A DNA stretch of 33,616 bases from Candidatus Limimorpha equi. Lineage in GTDB: Bacteria > Bacteroidota > Bacteroidia > Bacteroidales > F082. The stretch covers positions 1 to 33,616 of the forward strand of contig JAGHSL010000421.1 in NCBI GenBank assembly GCA_018065885.1. Direction: 5' to 3'. A program made the position numbers and the translations under genes. The notes below the pieces were generated by a model, which worked only from the letters and a program-made list of their open reading frames with translations, ran no database searches and was not told where the DNA came from. Shown here in pieces: positions 8,319 through 18,596 of this stretch; position 1 is the stretch's first letter, and the number at the start of each line of letters is the position of its first letter.

Positions 8319-8393
8319 TGGGGCGAACAAGGATCGAACTTGTGACCTCATGCCTGTCAAGCATGCGCTCTAAACCAACTGAGCTACCGTCCC
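8319..8393 (-). tRNA. tRNA-Val (anticodon GAC)
   Basis: Reverse complement GGGACGG-TA-GCTC-AGTTGGTTTA-GAGC-G-CATGC-TTGACAG-GCATG-AGGTC-ACAAG-TTCGATC-CTTGT-TCGCCCC-A; one A-C mismatch in the acceptor stem. Confidence 0.86.
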
Positions 8394-8403
8394 ATTGCGG
8401 GTG

Positions 8404-8434
8404 CAAAAGTACAGCTTTTTTCGTTACCTCCAAA
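8404..8434 (-). promoter_or_regulatory. Bacteroidota-type promoter of the tRNA-Val genes
   Basis: Minus strand TTTG (8431-8434), 19-nt spacer, TACTTTTG (8404-8411), directly upstream of the tRNA. Confidence 0.8.
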
Positions 8435-8463
8435 CTTTTTTCTTTCTTTTTTTGAAAATTTTC

Positions 8464-8471
8464 TATCTTTG
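8464..8471 (+). promoter_or_regulatory. -7 element of the DPP-IV gene
   Basis: TATCTTTG 20 nt upstream of ATG at 8492. Confidence 0.6.
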
Positions 8472-8491
8472 TACTATTAAAACTCAGTATT

Positions 8492-10711
8492 ATGAAAGTT
8501 AAATACCTATTGATCAGTTTGTTCCTTGCTGTTGGAACATTCTCGGCTACGGCCCAGGAAAAGAAGAATTTTGAATTGGAAGACCTTTACATGCGCTCAA
8601 CCTTCTCTACAAAAGGCGTCCGCGGCATGAATTCCATGAAGGATGGCAAGACTTATGGCTCCTTCGAAAAAGGTTCCTTGAACATCTACAACTACAAGAC
8701 GGGCAAGTTGGTGAACACTTTGTTCTCACTCAACGACCTCGTTTTGTCTGGCGACACCCTGCCTATCCGCCTCCAGAATTACGAATTAAGCCATAACGAA
8801 GACAAAGTGTTGTGCCTCACCGATATGGAGTACATCTATCGCCATTCGTTCCACGCCACTTATTATGTCTACGACATGAAAGCCAAGACCTTGCAGCCGC
8901 TTTCTGAAAACGGCAAACAGCGTCTCGCCACTTTCTCGCCCGATGCCACCAAGGTGGCTTTCATGCGCGACAACAACCTTTTCATCAAGGATTTGGCTAC
9001 AGGCGAAGAAAAACAATTCACTCACGATGGCCTCTATAACCACATCATCAACGGTGCTCCCGACTGGGTCTATGAAGAGGAATTCAGCTTTTCGCAAGGC
9101 TTCTATTGGTCGCCCGACAGCAAGAAAATCGCCTACTATCGTTTCGACGAATCCAATGTGAAGGAATTCCAGATGGAAGAGTTTGAAGGCCTTTATCCTG
9201 ACTGGTACAGTTTCAAATATCCTAAGGCCGGCGAAGACAACAGCATAGTAGAAGTCTTTGTTTATGACCTCGCAACGGGAAAGAGTGTGAAAATGGACAC
9301 TGGCGAAGAAACCGACATTTATCTGCCACGCATCGGCTGGACTAAGGATGCCAACACCTTGGCCATCCAGCGCCTCAACCGTCATCAGAATCATCTCGAA
9401 ATCCTTGCCGCTAACGCAACGACTGGCGAAAGCCGCGTTTTCTACGATGAAACCAACGATTACTACATCGACATCACCGACGACTGGACTTTTGTCGACG
9501 ATGGCAACACTTTCCTGATGACTTCCGAAAAGAGCGGCTACAACCACATCTACATGTATCTCATGGATGGCACCCTTGTCAAACAACTGACCACCGGCAA
9601 CTGGGATGTGACGCAGGTTTATGGTTTCGATGGCAAGGAAGTCTTTTTCCAGGCTGCCAAGAAATCGCATATCGAGCGTCAGATTTATGCCGTCGACCTG
9701 AAAGGCAACGTCCGCGAAGTGATAGGTCTGGAAGGCACCAACAACGCACGTTTCAGCAACGACTTCTCATACCTTATTAATATAAACTCAACCTCAAGCC
9801 ACCCGAACCAATATGTCCTTTACGATAAAAAAGGCAAAGTGGTGCGCGTTTTGGAAGACAATCATGAGTTTGTCGAGAAGATGAAGGACTTCAATTTGGG
9901 CGAAAAGTCATTCTTCACCATCAGCGACCCTGCTTTCGTGATGCCTGACGGAACACAAGCCGAAATTGATGCATGGCAGATTCTCCCTCCTGATTTCGAC
10001 CCGGACAAGAAATATCCTGTCTTGATTTACGTTTACGGCGGTCCTGGTTATCAGACTGTGAACAATTCTTGGGCCGACAGCGATTTCTGGTGGCTGCAGC
10101 TTTTGGCACAGCACGGCATCATCAGCGTGTCTATTAATAATAGAGGTAGCGGCGCACAGGGCGAAATGTTCAAGAAGATGACTTATCTGCAACTTGGCAA
10201 ATACGAAACCGAAGATATGATAACCCTTGCCAAGTACATGGCCAAAAAGCCTTACGTCGATGCCGACCGCATCGGTATTTATGGTTGGAGTTACGGCGGT
10301 TTCATGGCAGCCAACGGCATCACCAAAGGCTCGGAGGTCATCAGCACGGCTGTCTCTGTAGCTCCTGTCACCAACTGGCGTTATTATGACAATGTCTACA
10401 CCGAACGTTTCATGCGCACCCCGCAGGAAAATCCTGACGGCTACGACCTGAATTCGCCAGTCAACAATACTGCCATGATCAAGGGCAACTACCTCCTTTG
10501 CCACGGCAGCGGCGACGATAATGTGCATTATCAGAATGCCATGGAACTCATCAAAGCCATGATTTCGAACGGCAAGCAGTTCGACTTGATGATTTACCCG
10601 AACAAGAATCACGGCATCTATGGCGGCTACGAATATGGCGATGGAGAATGCCGTATGCACTTGTTCACCAAGATTAATGGCTTCCTTTTCGAACATTTGC
10701 TTGGAGAATAA
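8492..10711 (+). CDS. Dipeptidyl peptidase IV, prolyl oligopeptidase family (S9)
   Basis: Signal peptide; DPPIV N-terminal beta-propeller; catalytic GWSYGGFMA; 'PVLIYVYGGPGYQTV'; C-terminal 'CHGSGDDNVHYQNA' and 'YPNKNHGI'. Confidence 0.95.
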   Translation: MKVKYLLISLFLAVGTFSATAQEKKNFELEDLYMRSTFSTKGVRGMNSMKDGKTYGSFEKGSLNIYNYKTGKLVNTLFSLNDLVLSGDTLPIRLQNYELSHNEDKVLCLTDMEYIYRHSFHATYYVYDMKAKTLQPLSENGKQRLATFSPDATKVAFMRDNNLFIKDLATGEEKQFTHDGLYNHIINGAPDWVYEEEFSFSQGFYWSPDSKKIAYYRFDESNVKEFQMEEFEGLYPDWYSFKYPKAGEDNSIVEVFVYDLATGKSVKMDTGEETDIYLPRIGWTKDANTLAIQRLNRHQNHLEILAANATTGESRVFYDETNDYYIDITDDWTFVDDGNTFLMTSEKSGYNHIYMYLMDGTLVKQLTTGNWDVTQVYGFDGKEVFFQAAKKSHIERQIYAVDLKGNVREVIGLEGTNNARFSNDFSYLININSTSSHPNQYVLYDKKGKVVRVLEDNHEFVEKMKDFNLGEKSFFTISDPAFVMPDGTQAEIDAWQILPPDFDPDKKYPVLIYVYGGPGYQTVNNSWADSDFWWLQLLAQHGIISVSINNRGSGAQGEMFKKMTYLQLGKYETEDMITLAKYMAKKPYVDADRIGIYGWSYGGFMAANGITKGSEVISTAVSVAPVTNWRYYDNVYTERFMRTPQENPDGYDLNSPVNNTAMIKGNYLLCHGSGDDNVHYQNAMELIKAMISNGKQFDLMIYPNKNHGIYGGYEYGDGECRMHLFTKINGFLFEHLLGE

Positions 10712-10720
10712 TTCCTTCAT

Positions 10721-10747
10721 AGCTCATTGAGCCTGTCGAAATGAGCC
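10721..10747. repeat. Dispersed palindromic repeat AGCTCATTGAGCCTGTCGAAATGAGCC
   Basis: Copies at 6608 and (core) 1975; terminal CTCATT/AATGAG inverted repeat. Confidence 0.8.
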
Positions 10748-10766
10748 TTTGAAAAATGCAATTTAT

Positions 10767-10796
10767 AAAGCCAGCGGAGTAATCCGTTGGCTTTTT
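10767..10796 (+). terminator. Terminator downstream of DPP-IV
   Basis: AAAGCCAGCGGA gtaa TCCGTTGGCTTT followed by TT. Confidence 0.85.
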
Positions 10797-10855
10797 CCCA
10801 TTTTAGTAGCGATTCGGTCTTGAAATAATTTCTATTGCGGCAATCCGATTTTGAT

Positions 10856-10863
10856 TATTTTTG
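10856..10863 (+). promoter_or_regulatory. -7 element for the SDR gene
   Basis: TATTTTTG 24 nt upstream of ATG at 10887, ATTG at 10834-10837 as weak -33. Confidence 0.5.
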
Positions 10864-10886
10864 CACAAATTATATTCAAAAAAGAT

Positions 10887-11651
10887 ATGAACAAAACAGT
10901 ATTTATCACCGGTGGATCAACCGGAATTGGAGCGGCAGCAGTCGCAAAATTCATCCGTGAAGGATGGAACGTTTCTTTCATGGACATCAACGTTGAGGCG
11001 GCAAACAAGTTGATGGAAACACTGAACGTGCCTGACCGTCTGCTTTTCACGGAAGGCAATACGAGAGTCAGGGAAGAGATTCGCAATGCGGTCTCGGCCA
11101 CGTATTCGCGTTTCGGCAAGTTGGACAGCATTATCGCCAATGCAGGCATACACCGTCAGAACACCTTGCTCGACATTACTGATGAGGAACTTGACCTGAT
11201 GATTCAAACGAACATCTATGGAACGGTCAACACCTTGCGCGAAGCCGTGCCTTATCTGGTTGAGGCAGGCGGCGGTTCTGTCGTCATCAATGCTTCCGAC
11301 CAATGGTTCGTCGGCAAGCCGAATAGTTTTGCATACGGCATGACCAAGGGCGCCCTCGGACAAATCACGCGCAGCCTTTCCATCGACCTTGGGCCAAAGA
11401 ATATCCGTGTAAATGCCGTATGCGCAGGTACTATTCACACGCCTTTGGCTGAAAACCTTTTCCAGAAGGTGGCAAAAGCAAGCAATTGCACAGCCGATGA
11501 GCTTTGGAAGGAAGAAGACAAGCTGTATGCAAGAGGCAAGTCGGGTTATCCTGAAGAAGTGGCCGAGGTGATGTATTTCCTCGCATCCGATGCTTCGAGT
11601 TTCTGCACGGGCGGCCATTATCTGGTCGACGGCGGCCTTGTGGCACGGTGA
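10887..11651 (+). CDS. SDR family oxidoreductase
   Basis: MNKTVFITGGSTGIGAAAVAKF (TGxxxGIG), 'IIANAGIH', YGMTKGAL (YxxxK), 'IRVNAVCAGTIHTPL'; start chosen at internal Met, after the -7 element. Confidence 0.93.
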   Translation: MNKTVFITGGSTGIGAAAVAKFIREGWNVSFMDINVEAANKLMETLNVPDRLLFTEGNTRVREEIRNAVSATYSRFGKLDSIIANAGIHRQNTLLDITDEELDLMIQTNIYGTVNTLREAVPYLVEAGGGSVVINASDQWFVGKPNSFAYGMTKGALGQITRSLSIDLGPKNIRVNAVCAGTIHTPLAENLFQKVAKASNCTADELWKEEDKLYARGKSGYPEEVAEVMYFLASDASSFCTGGHYLVDGGLVAR

Positions 11652-11667
11652 TTATTGGAATTAATAG

Positions 11668-11726
11668 AGAAAATGGTTTTATTTTTGTATTTAACTTGCT
11701 GATTTACAATAATAAAACCATTTTCT
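11668..11726. terminator. Long AT-rich perfect inverted repeat between the SDR gene and the str operon
   Basis: AGAAAATGGTTTTATT (11668-11683) and AATAAAACCATTTTCT (11711-11726), 16 bp perfect, 27-nt loop. Confidence 0.6.
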
Positions 11727-11771
11727 TTGAAAAAATAGTCAAATTAATGTGCATCGTATTGAAAAATGTTG

Positions 11772-11779
11772 TACTTTTG
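11772..11779 (+). promoter_or_regulatory. -7 element of the ribosomal-protein cluster promoter
   Basis: TACTTTTG followed by CCGCG, 272 nt upstream of rpsL. Confidence 0.65.
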
Positions 11780-11784
11780 CCGCG

Positions 11785-12051
11785 CTGAATTGAAAGAGGG
11801 TTTACCCTTGAAAATGATATAGTTAGGAACCTGATAAGTTAAACGTGATAGGTTTCTGCACGATGTAAGACAATAAAAGTCAAGCGTTTACATTACATCG
11901 TGGGTTTATAGACTTCTAAGCCGTATGGCTTATTGTGTTTCCCAACTACATCTTGAAAGCGGTGCCTTCGAGCAGATTTGGCTTGTGTTTGATAAAAATA
12001 GTCCTCGTGAGAGGGAGTAATAAACTAATAAATTAAACCTAACAAATTAAA
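11785..12051 (+). promoter_or_regulatory. Structured 5' leader of the rpsL operon (candidate cis-regulatory RNA)
   Basis: Long untranslated leader with hairpins CACGATGTAA(11859-11868)/TTACATCGTG(11893-11902), TAAGCC gtat GGCTTA (11917-11932), AACCT/AGGTT. Confidence 0.5.
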
Positions 12052-12441
12052 ATGCCGACTATTCAACAATTAGTGCGCAAAGGGCGCCAGAAATTGATCG
12101 ACAAGAGTAAGTCACCAGCATTGGATTCATGTCCACAGCGTCGTGGCGTGTGCGTTCGTGTTTACACGACAACCCCTAAAAAGCCTAACTCAGCAATGCG
12201 TAAGGTTGCCAGGGTTCGTTTGACCAACCAGAAGGAAGTCAACGCATACATCCCGGGCGAAGGCCATAACCTGCAGGAACACTCTATCGTCATGATCAGA
12301 GGAGGTCGTGTTAAGGATTTGCCAGGTGTGCGTTATCACATCATCCGTGGTGCATTGGATACATCAGGTGTTGATGGCCGCCGCCAGCGCAGATCTAAAT
12401 ACGGTGCTAAACGACCTAAAAAAACAGCCGCAAAGAAATAA
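12052..12441 (+). CDS. rpsL: Ribosomal protein uS12
   Basis: [13 protein letters not shown]...[17 protein letters not shown]; strongly conserved. Confidence 0.98.
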   Translation: MPTIQQLVRKGRQKLIDKSKSPALDSCPQRRGVCVRVYTTTPKKPNSAMRKVARVRLTNQKEVNAYIPGEGHNLQEHSIVMIRGGRVKDLPGVRYHIIRGALDTSGVDGRRQRRSKYGAKRPKKTAAKK

Positions 12442-12472
12442 GTGATTAGTCAAAAAGTAAAGACTTAAAGAC

Positions 12473-12940
12473 ATGAGAAAAGCTAAACCAAAGAAGAGAA
12501 TTATCCTTCCTGACCCAAAGTACAATGATGTTCTGGTCACTAAGTTCGTGAACAACATCATGCTTGAAGGTAAGAAGAATTTGGCTTATCAGATTTTCTA
12601 CGAAGCAATGGACATCGTTGAAAGTAAGCTCAACGAAAATCCAGTTGAGGTGTGGAAGAAGGCTCTGGCCAACGTTACCCCTCAAGTGGAAGTAAGAAGC
12701 CGTCGTATCGGTGGTGCTACCTTCCAGATTCCTTCAGAAATCCGTCCTGCCCGTAAGCAGAGCATCGGTATGAAGAACCTGATCGGTTATGCCCGCAAAC
12801 GTCACGAGAAATCGATGGCTCTGAAGCTCGCTTCGGAAATCATGGCAGCTTACAAGGAAGAAGGTTCTGCATTCAAGAAGAAAGAAGAAATCCACAGAAT
12901 GGCAGATGCTAACAAGGCATTCTCGCATTTCAGATTCTAA
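12473..12940 (+). CDS. rpsG: Ribosomal protein uS7
   Basis: MRKAKPKKR...[19 protein letters not shown]...[10 protein letters not shown]. Confidence 0.98.
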   Translation: MRKAKPKKRIILPDPKYNDVLVTKFVNNIMLEGKKNLAYQIFYEAMDIVESKLNENPVEVWKKALANVTPQVEVRSRRIGGATFQIPSEIRPARKQSIGMKNLIGYARKRHEKSMALKLASEIMAAYKEEGSAFKKKEEIHRMADANKAFSHFRF

Positions 12941-12961
12941 TAGAGTTAGATTGAACTAATT

Positions 12962-15082
12962 ATGCAAAACGTCCAGGATAATATGAATAACTTGACACTC
13001 GTCCGTAACATTGGTATTATGGCTCACATCGATGCCGGTAAGACCACTACGACCGAGCGCATCCTCTATTATACTGGCCGTAGTCATAAGATCGGTGAGG
13101 TTCACGACGGCGCTGCCACCATGGATTGGATGGTCCAGGAACAGGAGCGCGGCATAACCATCACTTCAGCTGCTACTACGGTGTTCTGGCACCTTAATAA
13201 TGAGGCATATAAGATCAATATCATCGATACTCCCGGCCACGTCGACTTCACTGTTGAAGTTGAACGTTCGCTGCGCGTTCTGGATGGCGCTATCGCCATT
13301 TTCTGCGCTGTTGGCGGTGTCGAGCCTCAGTCGGAAACCGTTTGGCATCAGGCTAATAAATATAAGGTACCACGTATTTGCTACGTCAACAAGATGGATA
13401 GGGTAGGAGCCGACTTCTTCAAGGTCATGGACCAGATTGAAGACCGTCTCCATGCTACTCCTGTCCCGATTCAGCTGCCTATCGGCGCCGAAGATAACTT
13501 CGTCGGTGTCGTCGACCTGATCAAGAACAAGGCATACGTTTGGGAAGAAGAAGACAACGGTTCCGTTTTCAACGAAGTGGAAATCCCTGAAGATATGAAG
13601 GATATGGTAGCAGAATACCGTACCAAGCTTATCGAAGGCGCCGCTGAAGATAACGACGAACTGTTTGAAAAGTACATGGAAGACCCTGACAGCATTACCG
13701 AAGAAGAGCTTATCGCTCAGATTCGCAAGGAAACGCTTGACCTTCGCATTTGTCCGGTAATGTGCGGTTCATCTTTTAAAAACAAAGGCGTGCAGATGCT
13801 CCTCGACGGCATCGTCAACTATCTGCCAAGTCCTTTGGACATCGACCATGTCACGGGCATCAATCCTAAGACCGAAGAAGAGGAAATCCGCAAGGCCGAT
13901 CCGAACGGACCGTTCTGCGCTCTGGCATTCAAGATTGCCACCGATCCTTTCGTCGGCCGTCTTGCTTTCTTCCGCGTCTATTCGGGTACCCTAAAGGCAG
14001 GCGAAACCGTCATGAACGTTTCGACCGGCAAGCGTGAACGCATTTCTAAAATCGTTCAGATGCACGCCAACAAACAGAACCCAATGGATGAAATCTCGGC
14101 GGGCGACATTGGCGCTGCGGTCGGTTTCAAACTCATCCGCACAGGTGATACGTTGACGGTTGAAAACAAGCCGCTGATTCTCGAGAACATCAAGTTCCCT
14201 GATCCAGTGGTCAACATCGCCGTTGAGCCTAAAGTCACAGCAGATCTCGACAAACTGGCTATCTCCTTGACCAAACTGGTTGAGGAAGATCCAACGCTTT
14301 TCGTACACACCGATGAAAATTCGGGTCAGACCATATTGTCAGGTATGGGCGAATTACACCTTGATATTATTTTGGACCGTTTAAAGAGGGAATTCGGCGT
14401 TGAAGTCAATTCCGGTCGTCCACAGGTCGCATACAAGGAAGCCTTTACTCAAACAATTCAGCATCGTGAAGTCTATAAAAAACAGACCGGTGGCAAGGGT
14501 AAGTTCGCTGACATCGAGTTTACAATGGGTCCAGCCGATGCAGGTGTTATGGGTTTGCAGTTTGTCGACAATACGAAGAATGGCGTGATACCACGCGAAT
14601 ACATTCCGGCCATCGAGAAGGGCTTCAAGGGAGCCATGAACACTGGTGTGCTGGCAGGATTCCCTGTTGAGAATCTCAAAGTGACCCTTACAGATGGTTC
14701 GTTCCATCCGGTCGATAGCGACGCGCTTTCGTTTGAGAGCTGCGCAAGCATCGCCTTCAAGGAAGCCGGCCTCAAGGCAGGTGCAGTCCTTATGGAACCT
14801 ATTATGAAAGTTGAAGTACGTTGCCCCGACCAATACTTAGGTGATGTGACGGGCGATTTGAACAAAAAGAGATCTATATTGCGTGAAGTCATTGCTGAGA
14901 TAGGCTCTCAGGTAGTCAAGGCAGACGTTCCGCTGGCAGAGATGTTCGGATACATTACCACCTTACGTTCCCTGTCGTCGGGTCGTGCCAACTTCAGTAT
15001 GGAGTTGAGCCATTACGCTCCTGTCCCTGAAGCCATTGCCGATGTGGTGATTAAAAAGGCAAAAGGACTATTTTTCATTTAA
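12962..15082 (+). CDS. fusA: Elongation factor G
   Basis: [35 protein letters not shown]. Confidence 0.98.
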   Translation: MQNVQDNMNNLTLVRNIGIMAHIDAGKTTTTERILYYTGRSHKIGEVHDGAATMDWMVQEQERGITITSAATTVFWHLNNEAYKINIIDTPGHVDFTVEVERSLRVLDGAIAIFCAVGGVEPQSETVWHQANKYKVPRICYVNKMDRVGADFFKVMDQIEDRLHATPVPIQLPIGAEDNFVGVVDLIKNKAYVWEEEDNGSVFNEVEIPEDMKDMVAEYRTKLIEGAAEDNDELFEKYMEDPDSITEEELIAQIRKETLDLRICPVMCGSSFKNKGVQMLLDGIVNYLPSPLDIDHVTGINPKTEEEEIRKADPNGPFCALAFKIATDPFVGRLAFFRVYSGTLKAGETVMNVSTGKRERISKIVQMHANKQNPMDEISAGDIGAAVGFKLIRTGDTLTVENKPLILENIKFPDPVVNIAVEPKVTADLDKLAISLTKLVEEDPTLFVHTDENSGQTILSGMGELHLDIILDRLKREFGVEVNSGRPQVAYKEAFTQTIQHREVYKKQTGGKGKFADIEFTMGPADAGVMGLQFVDNTKNGVIPREYIPAIEKGFKGAMNTGVLAGFPVENLKVTLTDGSFHPVDSDALSFESCASIAFKEAGLKAGAVLMEPIMKVEVRCPDQYLGDVTGDLNKKRSILREVIAEIGSQVVKADVPLAEMFGYITTLRSLSSGRANFSMELSHYAPVPEAIADVVIKKAKGLFFI

Positions 15083-15110
15083 GAAAATAATTCAATAAAT
15101 AATAATTATT

Positions 15111-15416
15111 GTGAGCCAGAGAATTAGAATTAAATTAAAGTCGCACGACCACAACTTGGTTGACAAGTCAGCCGAGAAGATCGTTAAAACCATCAAGTCG
15201 ACTGGAGCAATCGTCAGCGGTCCTATTCCGTTGCCGACCAACAAGAAGATCTACACTGTCTTGCGTTCAACCTTCGTTCACAAGAAGTCAAGAGAACAAT
15301 TCGAGCTTTCGACCTACAAGAGACTGCTCGACATTTACAACTCGACCTCTCAGACGATCGACGCGCTGATGAAGCTGGAGCTCCCCAGTGGTGTGGAAGT
15401 AGAAATTAAACTTTAA
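15111..15416 (+). CDS. rpsJ: Ribosomal protein uS10 (GTG start)
   Basis: [28 protein letters not shown] at 15111. Confidence 0.97.
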   Translation: MSQRIRIKLKSHDHNLVDKSAEKIVKTIKSTGAIVSGPIPLPTNKKIYTVLRSTFVHKKSREQFELSTYKRLLDIYNSTSQTIDALMKLELPSGVEVEIKL

Positions 15417-15458
15417 ACAAACCTATCTAGTACAAAAAAATTAAAAGCTTAAGTAGCA

Positions 15459-16088
15459 ATGTCAGGATTACTAGGAAAAAAGATTGGGATGACGAGCATC
15501 TACGATGAATCAGGAAAAATGATTCCTGTCACAGTCATTGAGGCTGGTCCGTGCGTAGTCACCCAAGTCAGAACAGTTGAGAAAGACGGTTATAGTGCTA
15601 TCCAGCTTGGTTTCGATGAAAAGAAGGTGAAAAACACTTCAAAGGCTGAGCAAGGTCACTTTGCAAAGGCTAACACGACACCTAAAAAGCTGGTTCGCGA
15701 ATTCTCGCGTTTCGAAGAAGGCCACAGAAAACAATTAGGCGAAACAATTACCGTCGACGTGTTCATGGAAGGCGAATATGTTGATGTCAGCGGCATCAGC
15801 AAAGGTAAAGGCTTCCAGGGCGTAGTGAAACGTCATCATTTCAATGGCGTTGGTCAGGCTACTCACGGTCAGCACAACCGTTTGAGAAAGCCAGGTTCCA
15901 TCGGCGCTTGCGCTTACCCTTCAAGAGTATTCAAGGGTCTGCGTATGGGTGGCCAGATGGGTAACAGAAAAGTCAAGGTTACCAACCTTGTCATCGTTAA
16001 AATCGTTCCTGAAAAGAACTTGTTAGTTGTTAAGGGTGCTGTTCCAGGCCCAAAGAACGGATACTTAAAAATTGAGAGATGGAGTTAA
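15459..16088 (+). CDS. rplC: Ribosomal protein uL3
   Basis: [17 protein letters not shown]...[15 protein letters not shown]. Confidence 0.98.
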   Translation: MSGLLGKKIGMTSIYDESGKMIPVTVIEAGPCVVTQVRTVEKDGYSAIQLGFDEKKVKNTSKAEQGHFAKANTTPKKLVREFSRFEEGHRKQLGETITVDVFMEGEYVDVSGISKGKGFQGVVKRHHFNGVGQATHGQHNRLRKPGSIGACAYPSRVFKGLRMGGQMGNRKVKVTNLVIVKIVPEKNLLVVKGAVPGPKNGYLKIERWS

Positions 16089-16705
16089 GAGTCTATAACA
16101 TTAAAGGTGAAGATACAGGCCGTACTGTCGTTCTGAACGATAACATCTATGCTATCGAACCAAACGAACATGTCATGTATCTGGCAGTGAAACAGTATCT
16201 CGCAGATCAGCGTCAAGGTACTCACAAGTCAAAGGAACGCAGCGAAGTTGCTGGTAGCACCCGCAAACTCTTCCGTCAGAAGGGTACAGGCGGCGCTCGT
16301 CGTGGCGACATCAACTCTCCAGTGTTGAGAGGCGGCGGCCGTGTTTTCGGTCCTAAACCACGCGATTACAGCTTCAAGCTGAACAAGAAAGTCAAGGTTT
16401 TGGCCCGTAAGTCAGCCTTGTCCGCAAAGATTGCTGATGAAGCCATCGTAGTTGTCGAAGATTTCACTTTCGATACAATCAAGACAAAGCAGATGGTCAA
16501 CGTTTTGAATAGCTTCAAAGTCAACGGCAACAGAAACATGTTCGTGTTTGCTGAACCTGACAAGAACGTTGTCCTTTCCGCTCGCAACATTCAGCGCACA
16601 AAGGTCGCTTTGGCCCGTATGCTGACTACTTATGATATTCTGAATTCCAAGAAGATCTTCATTTGCGAGAGTGCTCTCAAACCAATCGACGAAATCCTTG
16701 GATAA
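16079..16705 (+). CDS. rplD: Ribosomal protein uL4
   Basis: [35 protein letters not shown]; overlaps rplC by 10 nt. Confidence 0.97.
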   Translation: MELRVYNIKGEDTGRTVVLNDNIYAIEPNEHVMYLAVKQYLADQRQGTHKSKERSEVAGSTRKLFRQKGTGGARRGDINSPVLRGGGRVFGPKPRDYSFKLNKKVKVLARKSALSAKIADEAIVVVEDFTFDTIKTKQMVNVLNSFKVNGNRNMFVFAEPDKNVVLSARNIQRTKVALARMLTTYDILNSKKIFICESALKPIDEILG

Positions 16706-16733
16706 TGTTTAACCGTTAAAACACGAGAAAGAG

Positions 16734-17024
16734 ATGATTATCATAAAGAAACCCGTCATTACAGAAAAGATGACCGCAATCAGCGAAAAGCTGAATAAGT
16801 ACGCATTCATCGTTGACAAGCGCGCCAACAAACTCCAGATCAAGGAAGAAGTTGAGAAACTTTACGACGTTAAGGTTGCTGCCGTCAACACAATGAATTA
16901 TGCAGGTAAGTCAAAGTCACGTTATACCAAGGCTGGCGTCATCACCGGTAAGGCCGACGCTTTCAAGAAGGCTATCGTTACTTTGAAAGAAGGTGAAACA
17001 ATTGACTTTTTTAGCAATATCTAA
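16734..17024 (+). CDS. rplW: Ribosomal protein uL23
   Basis: [45 protein letters not shown]. Confidence 0.97.
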   Translation: MIIIKKPVITEKMTAISEKLNKYAFIVDKRANKLQIKEEVEKLYDVKVAAVNTMNYAGKSKSRYTKAGVITGKADAFKKAIVTLKEGETIDFFSNI

Positions 17025-17026
17025 AG

Positions 17027-17851
17027 ATGGCTTTAAAGAAATACAAACCAACGACACCAGGTCAGCGCTTTAAAGTTATTAGCGCTTTTGACGAAATTAC
17101 GACAGACAGACCGGAAAAGTCATTGCTGGCTCCTCACAAGAGCACCGGTGGACGTAATTCAAGTGGTGAAATGACTGTCCGTTACAGAGGCGGCGGCCAT
17201 AAGAGACAATACAGAATCATTGACTTCAAGCGCGATAAGGACGGAGTTCCGGGCGTCGTGAAGTCTATCGAATACGATCCAAACCGTACCGCTCGCATCG
17301 CCTTGATTTACTACAAGGATGGTGAAAAGCGTTACATCATTGCTCCTGCAGGCCTCAAGGTCGGTCAGGAAGTCATGTCCGGTAAAGGTGTTCAGCCAAA
17401 CGTTGGCAATACCTTATATCTGAGCGAAGTGCCATTCGGTACCATCGTTCATAACATCGAGCTTCGCCCAGGTCAGGGTGCCAAGATGGCCCGTTCAGCC
17501 GGTTCTTACGCTCAGTTGATGAGCCGTGACGGCAAGTATGCCATCCTCCGCATGCCTTCAGGCGAAACCCGTATGATTCTCCAAGCTTGCAAGGCTACCA
17601 TCGGTTCAGTTTCAAATGCTGACCATAACCTTGAGAAGTCAGGTAAGGCTGGTCGCAGCCGCTGGTTGGGCCGCCGTCCTCACAACCGTGGTGTTGTCAT
17701 GAACCCAGTCGATCACCCGATGGGTGGTGGTGAAGGCCGTGCATCTGGCGGTCACCCACGCTCACGCAAGGGCTTGCCGGCAAAGGGCTACAAGACACGC
17801 AGACCAAAGGCTGCTTCGAACAAGTATATTATCGACAGAAGAAAGAAGTAA
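17027..17851 (+). CDS. rplB: Ribosomal protein uL2
   Basis: [15 protein letters not shown]...[25 protein letters not shown]. Confidence 0.98.
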   Translation: MALKKYKPTTPGQRFKVISAFDEITTDRPEKSLLAPHKSTGGRNSSGEMTVRYRGGGHKRQYRIIDFKRDKDGVPGVVKSIEYDPNRTARIALIYYKDGEKRYIIAPAGLKVGQEVMSGKGVQPNVGNTLYLSEVPFGTIVHNIELRPGQGAKMARSAGSYAQLMSRDGKYAILRMPSGETRMILQACKATIGSVSNADHNLEKSGKAGRSRWLGRRPHNRGVVMNPVDHPMGGGEGRASGGHPRSRKGLPAKGYKTRRPKAASNKYIIDRRKK

Positions 17852-17875
17852 TTTAATCAGGAAAATTTCATTATT

Positions 17876-18154
17876 ATGAGTCGTTCATTAAAAAAAGGTC
17901 CATACATCCACTACAAACTCCAGCAGAGAGTGATGGAAAACGTTGAAAGCGGTAAGAAGACCGTTATCAAGACATGGTCAAGAGCATCAATGATTTCTCC
18001 TGATTTCGTCGGTCAGACCATCGCCGTCCACAATGGCAACAAGTTCATCCCTGTTTACGTAACTGAAAACATGGTTGGCCACAAACTCGGCGAATTCGCT
18101 CCGACACGAATCTTCAGAGGTCACGCTGGTAATAAAGATAAAGGTAACAAGTAA
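17876..18154 (+). CDS. rpsS: Ribosomal protein uS19
   Basis: [15 protein letters not shown]...[27 protein letters not shown]. Confidence 0.98.
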   Translation: MSRSLKKGPYIHYKLQQRVMENVESGKKTVIKTWSRASMISPDFVGQTIAVHNGNKFIPVYVTENMVGHKLGEFAPTRIFRGHAGNKDKGNK

Positions 18155-18165
18155 AATAGGTAACA

Positions 18166-18573
18166 ATGGGAGCTAGAAAACATAACAGAGCAGAATCCAT
18201 TAAGGAAGCTCGCAAATCTGTAGCCATCGCTCATCTGAATGATGTTCCTACATCACCTTACAAGATGCGCCTTGTTGCTGACATGATCAGAGGTCAGAAA
18301 GTTGAGCTTGCACTGCATGCCTTGCAATATTCATCCAAGGAAGCATCGAAGCCAGTTTACAAACTGCTGCGTTCGGCAATTGCTAACTGGGAAGCTAAGA
18401 ACGAAGGAAAACGTGTTGAAGACAGCAACCTTTACGTAAAGGAAATCTGGGTTGACGAAGGTCGTACGCTGAAGCGTATCCAGGCAGCCCCTCACGGACG
18501 TGCATTCCACATCCGCAAGCGTTCAAATCACGTTACTATGATTGTGGACAGCAGAATTGCTAACGAAGAATAA
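18166..18573 (+). CDS. rplV: Ribosomal protein uL22
   Basis: [40 protein letters not shown]. Confidence 0.97.
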   Translation: MGARKHNRAESIKEARKSVAIAHLNDVPTSPYKMRLVADMIRGQKVELALHALQYSSKEASKPVYKLLRSAIANWEAKNEGKRVEDSNLYVKEIWVDEGRTLKRIQAAPHGRAFHIRKRSNHVTMIVDSRIANEE

Positions 18574-18596
18574 TTGGAGAATAAAAAGATTAAATA

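Noticed and set aside
8786-9670. 294-aa minus-strand ORF inside the DPP-IV gene
   Set aside because: Antisense shadow ORF over a strongly supported peptidase; no recognisable domain.
9908-10720. 270-aa minus-strand ORF over the DPP-IV catalytic domain
   Set aside because: Shadow ORF produced by codon bias of the sense gene; no domain recognised.
10917-11618. 233-aa minus-strand ORF over the SDR gene
   Set aside because: Antisense to a clear SDR with TGxxxGIG and YxxxK motifs.
16079-16088. rplC/rplD 10-nt overlap as possible frameshift
   Set aside because: Both proteins have normal ends and starts; small overlaps are common in tightly packed ribosomal operons.
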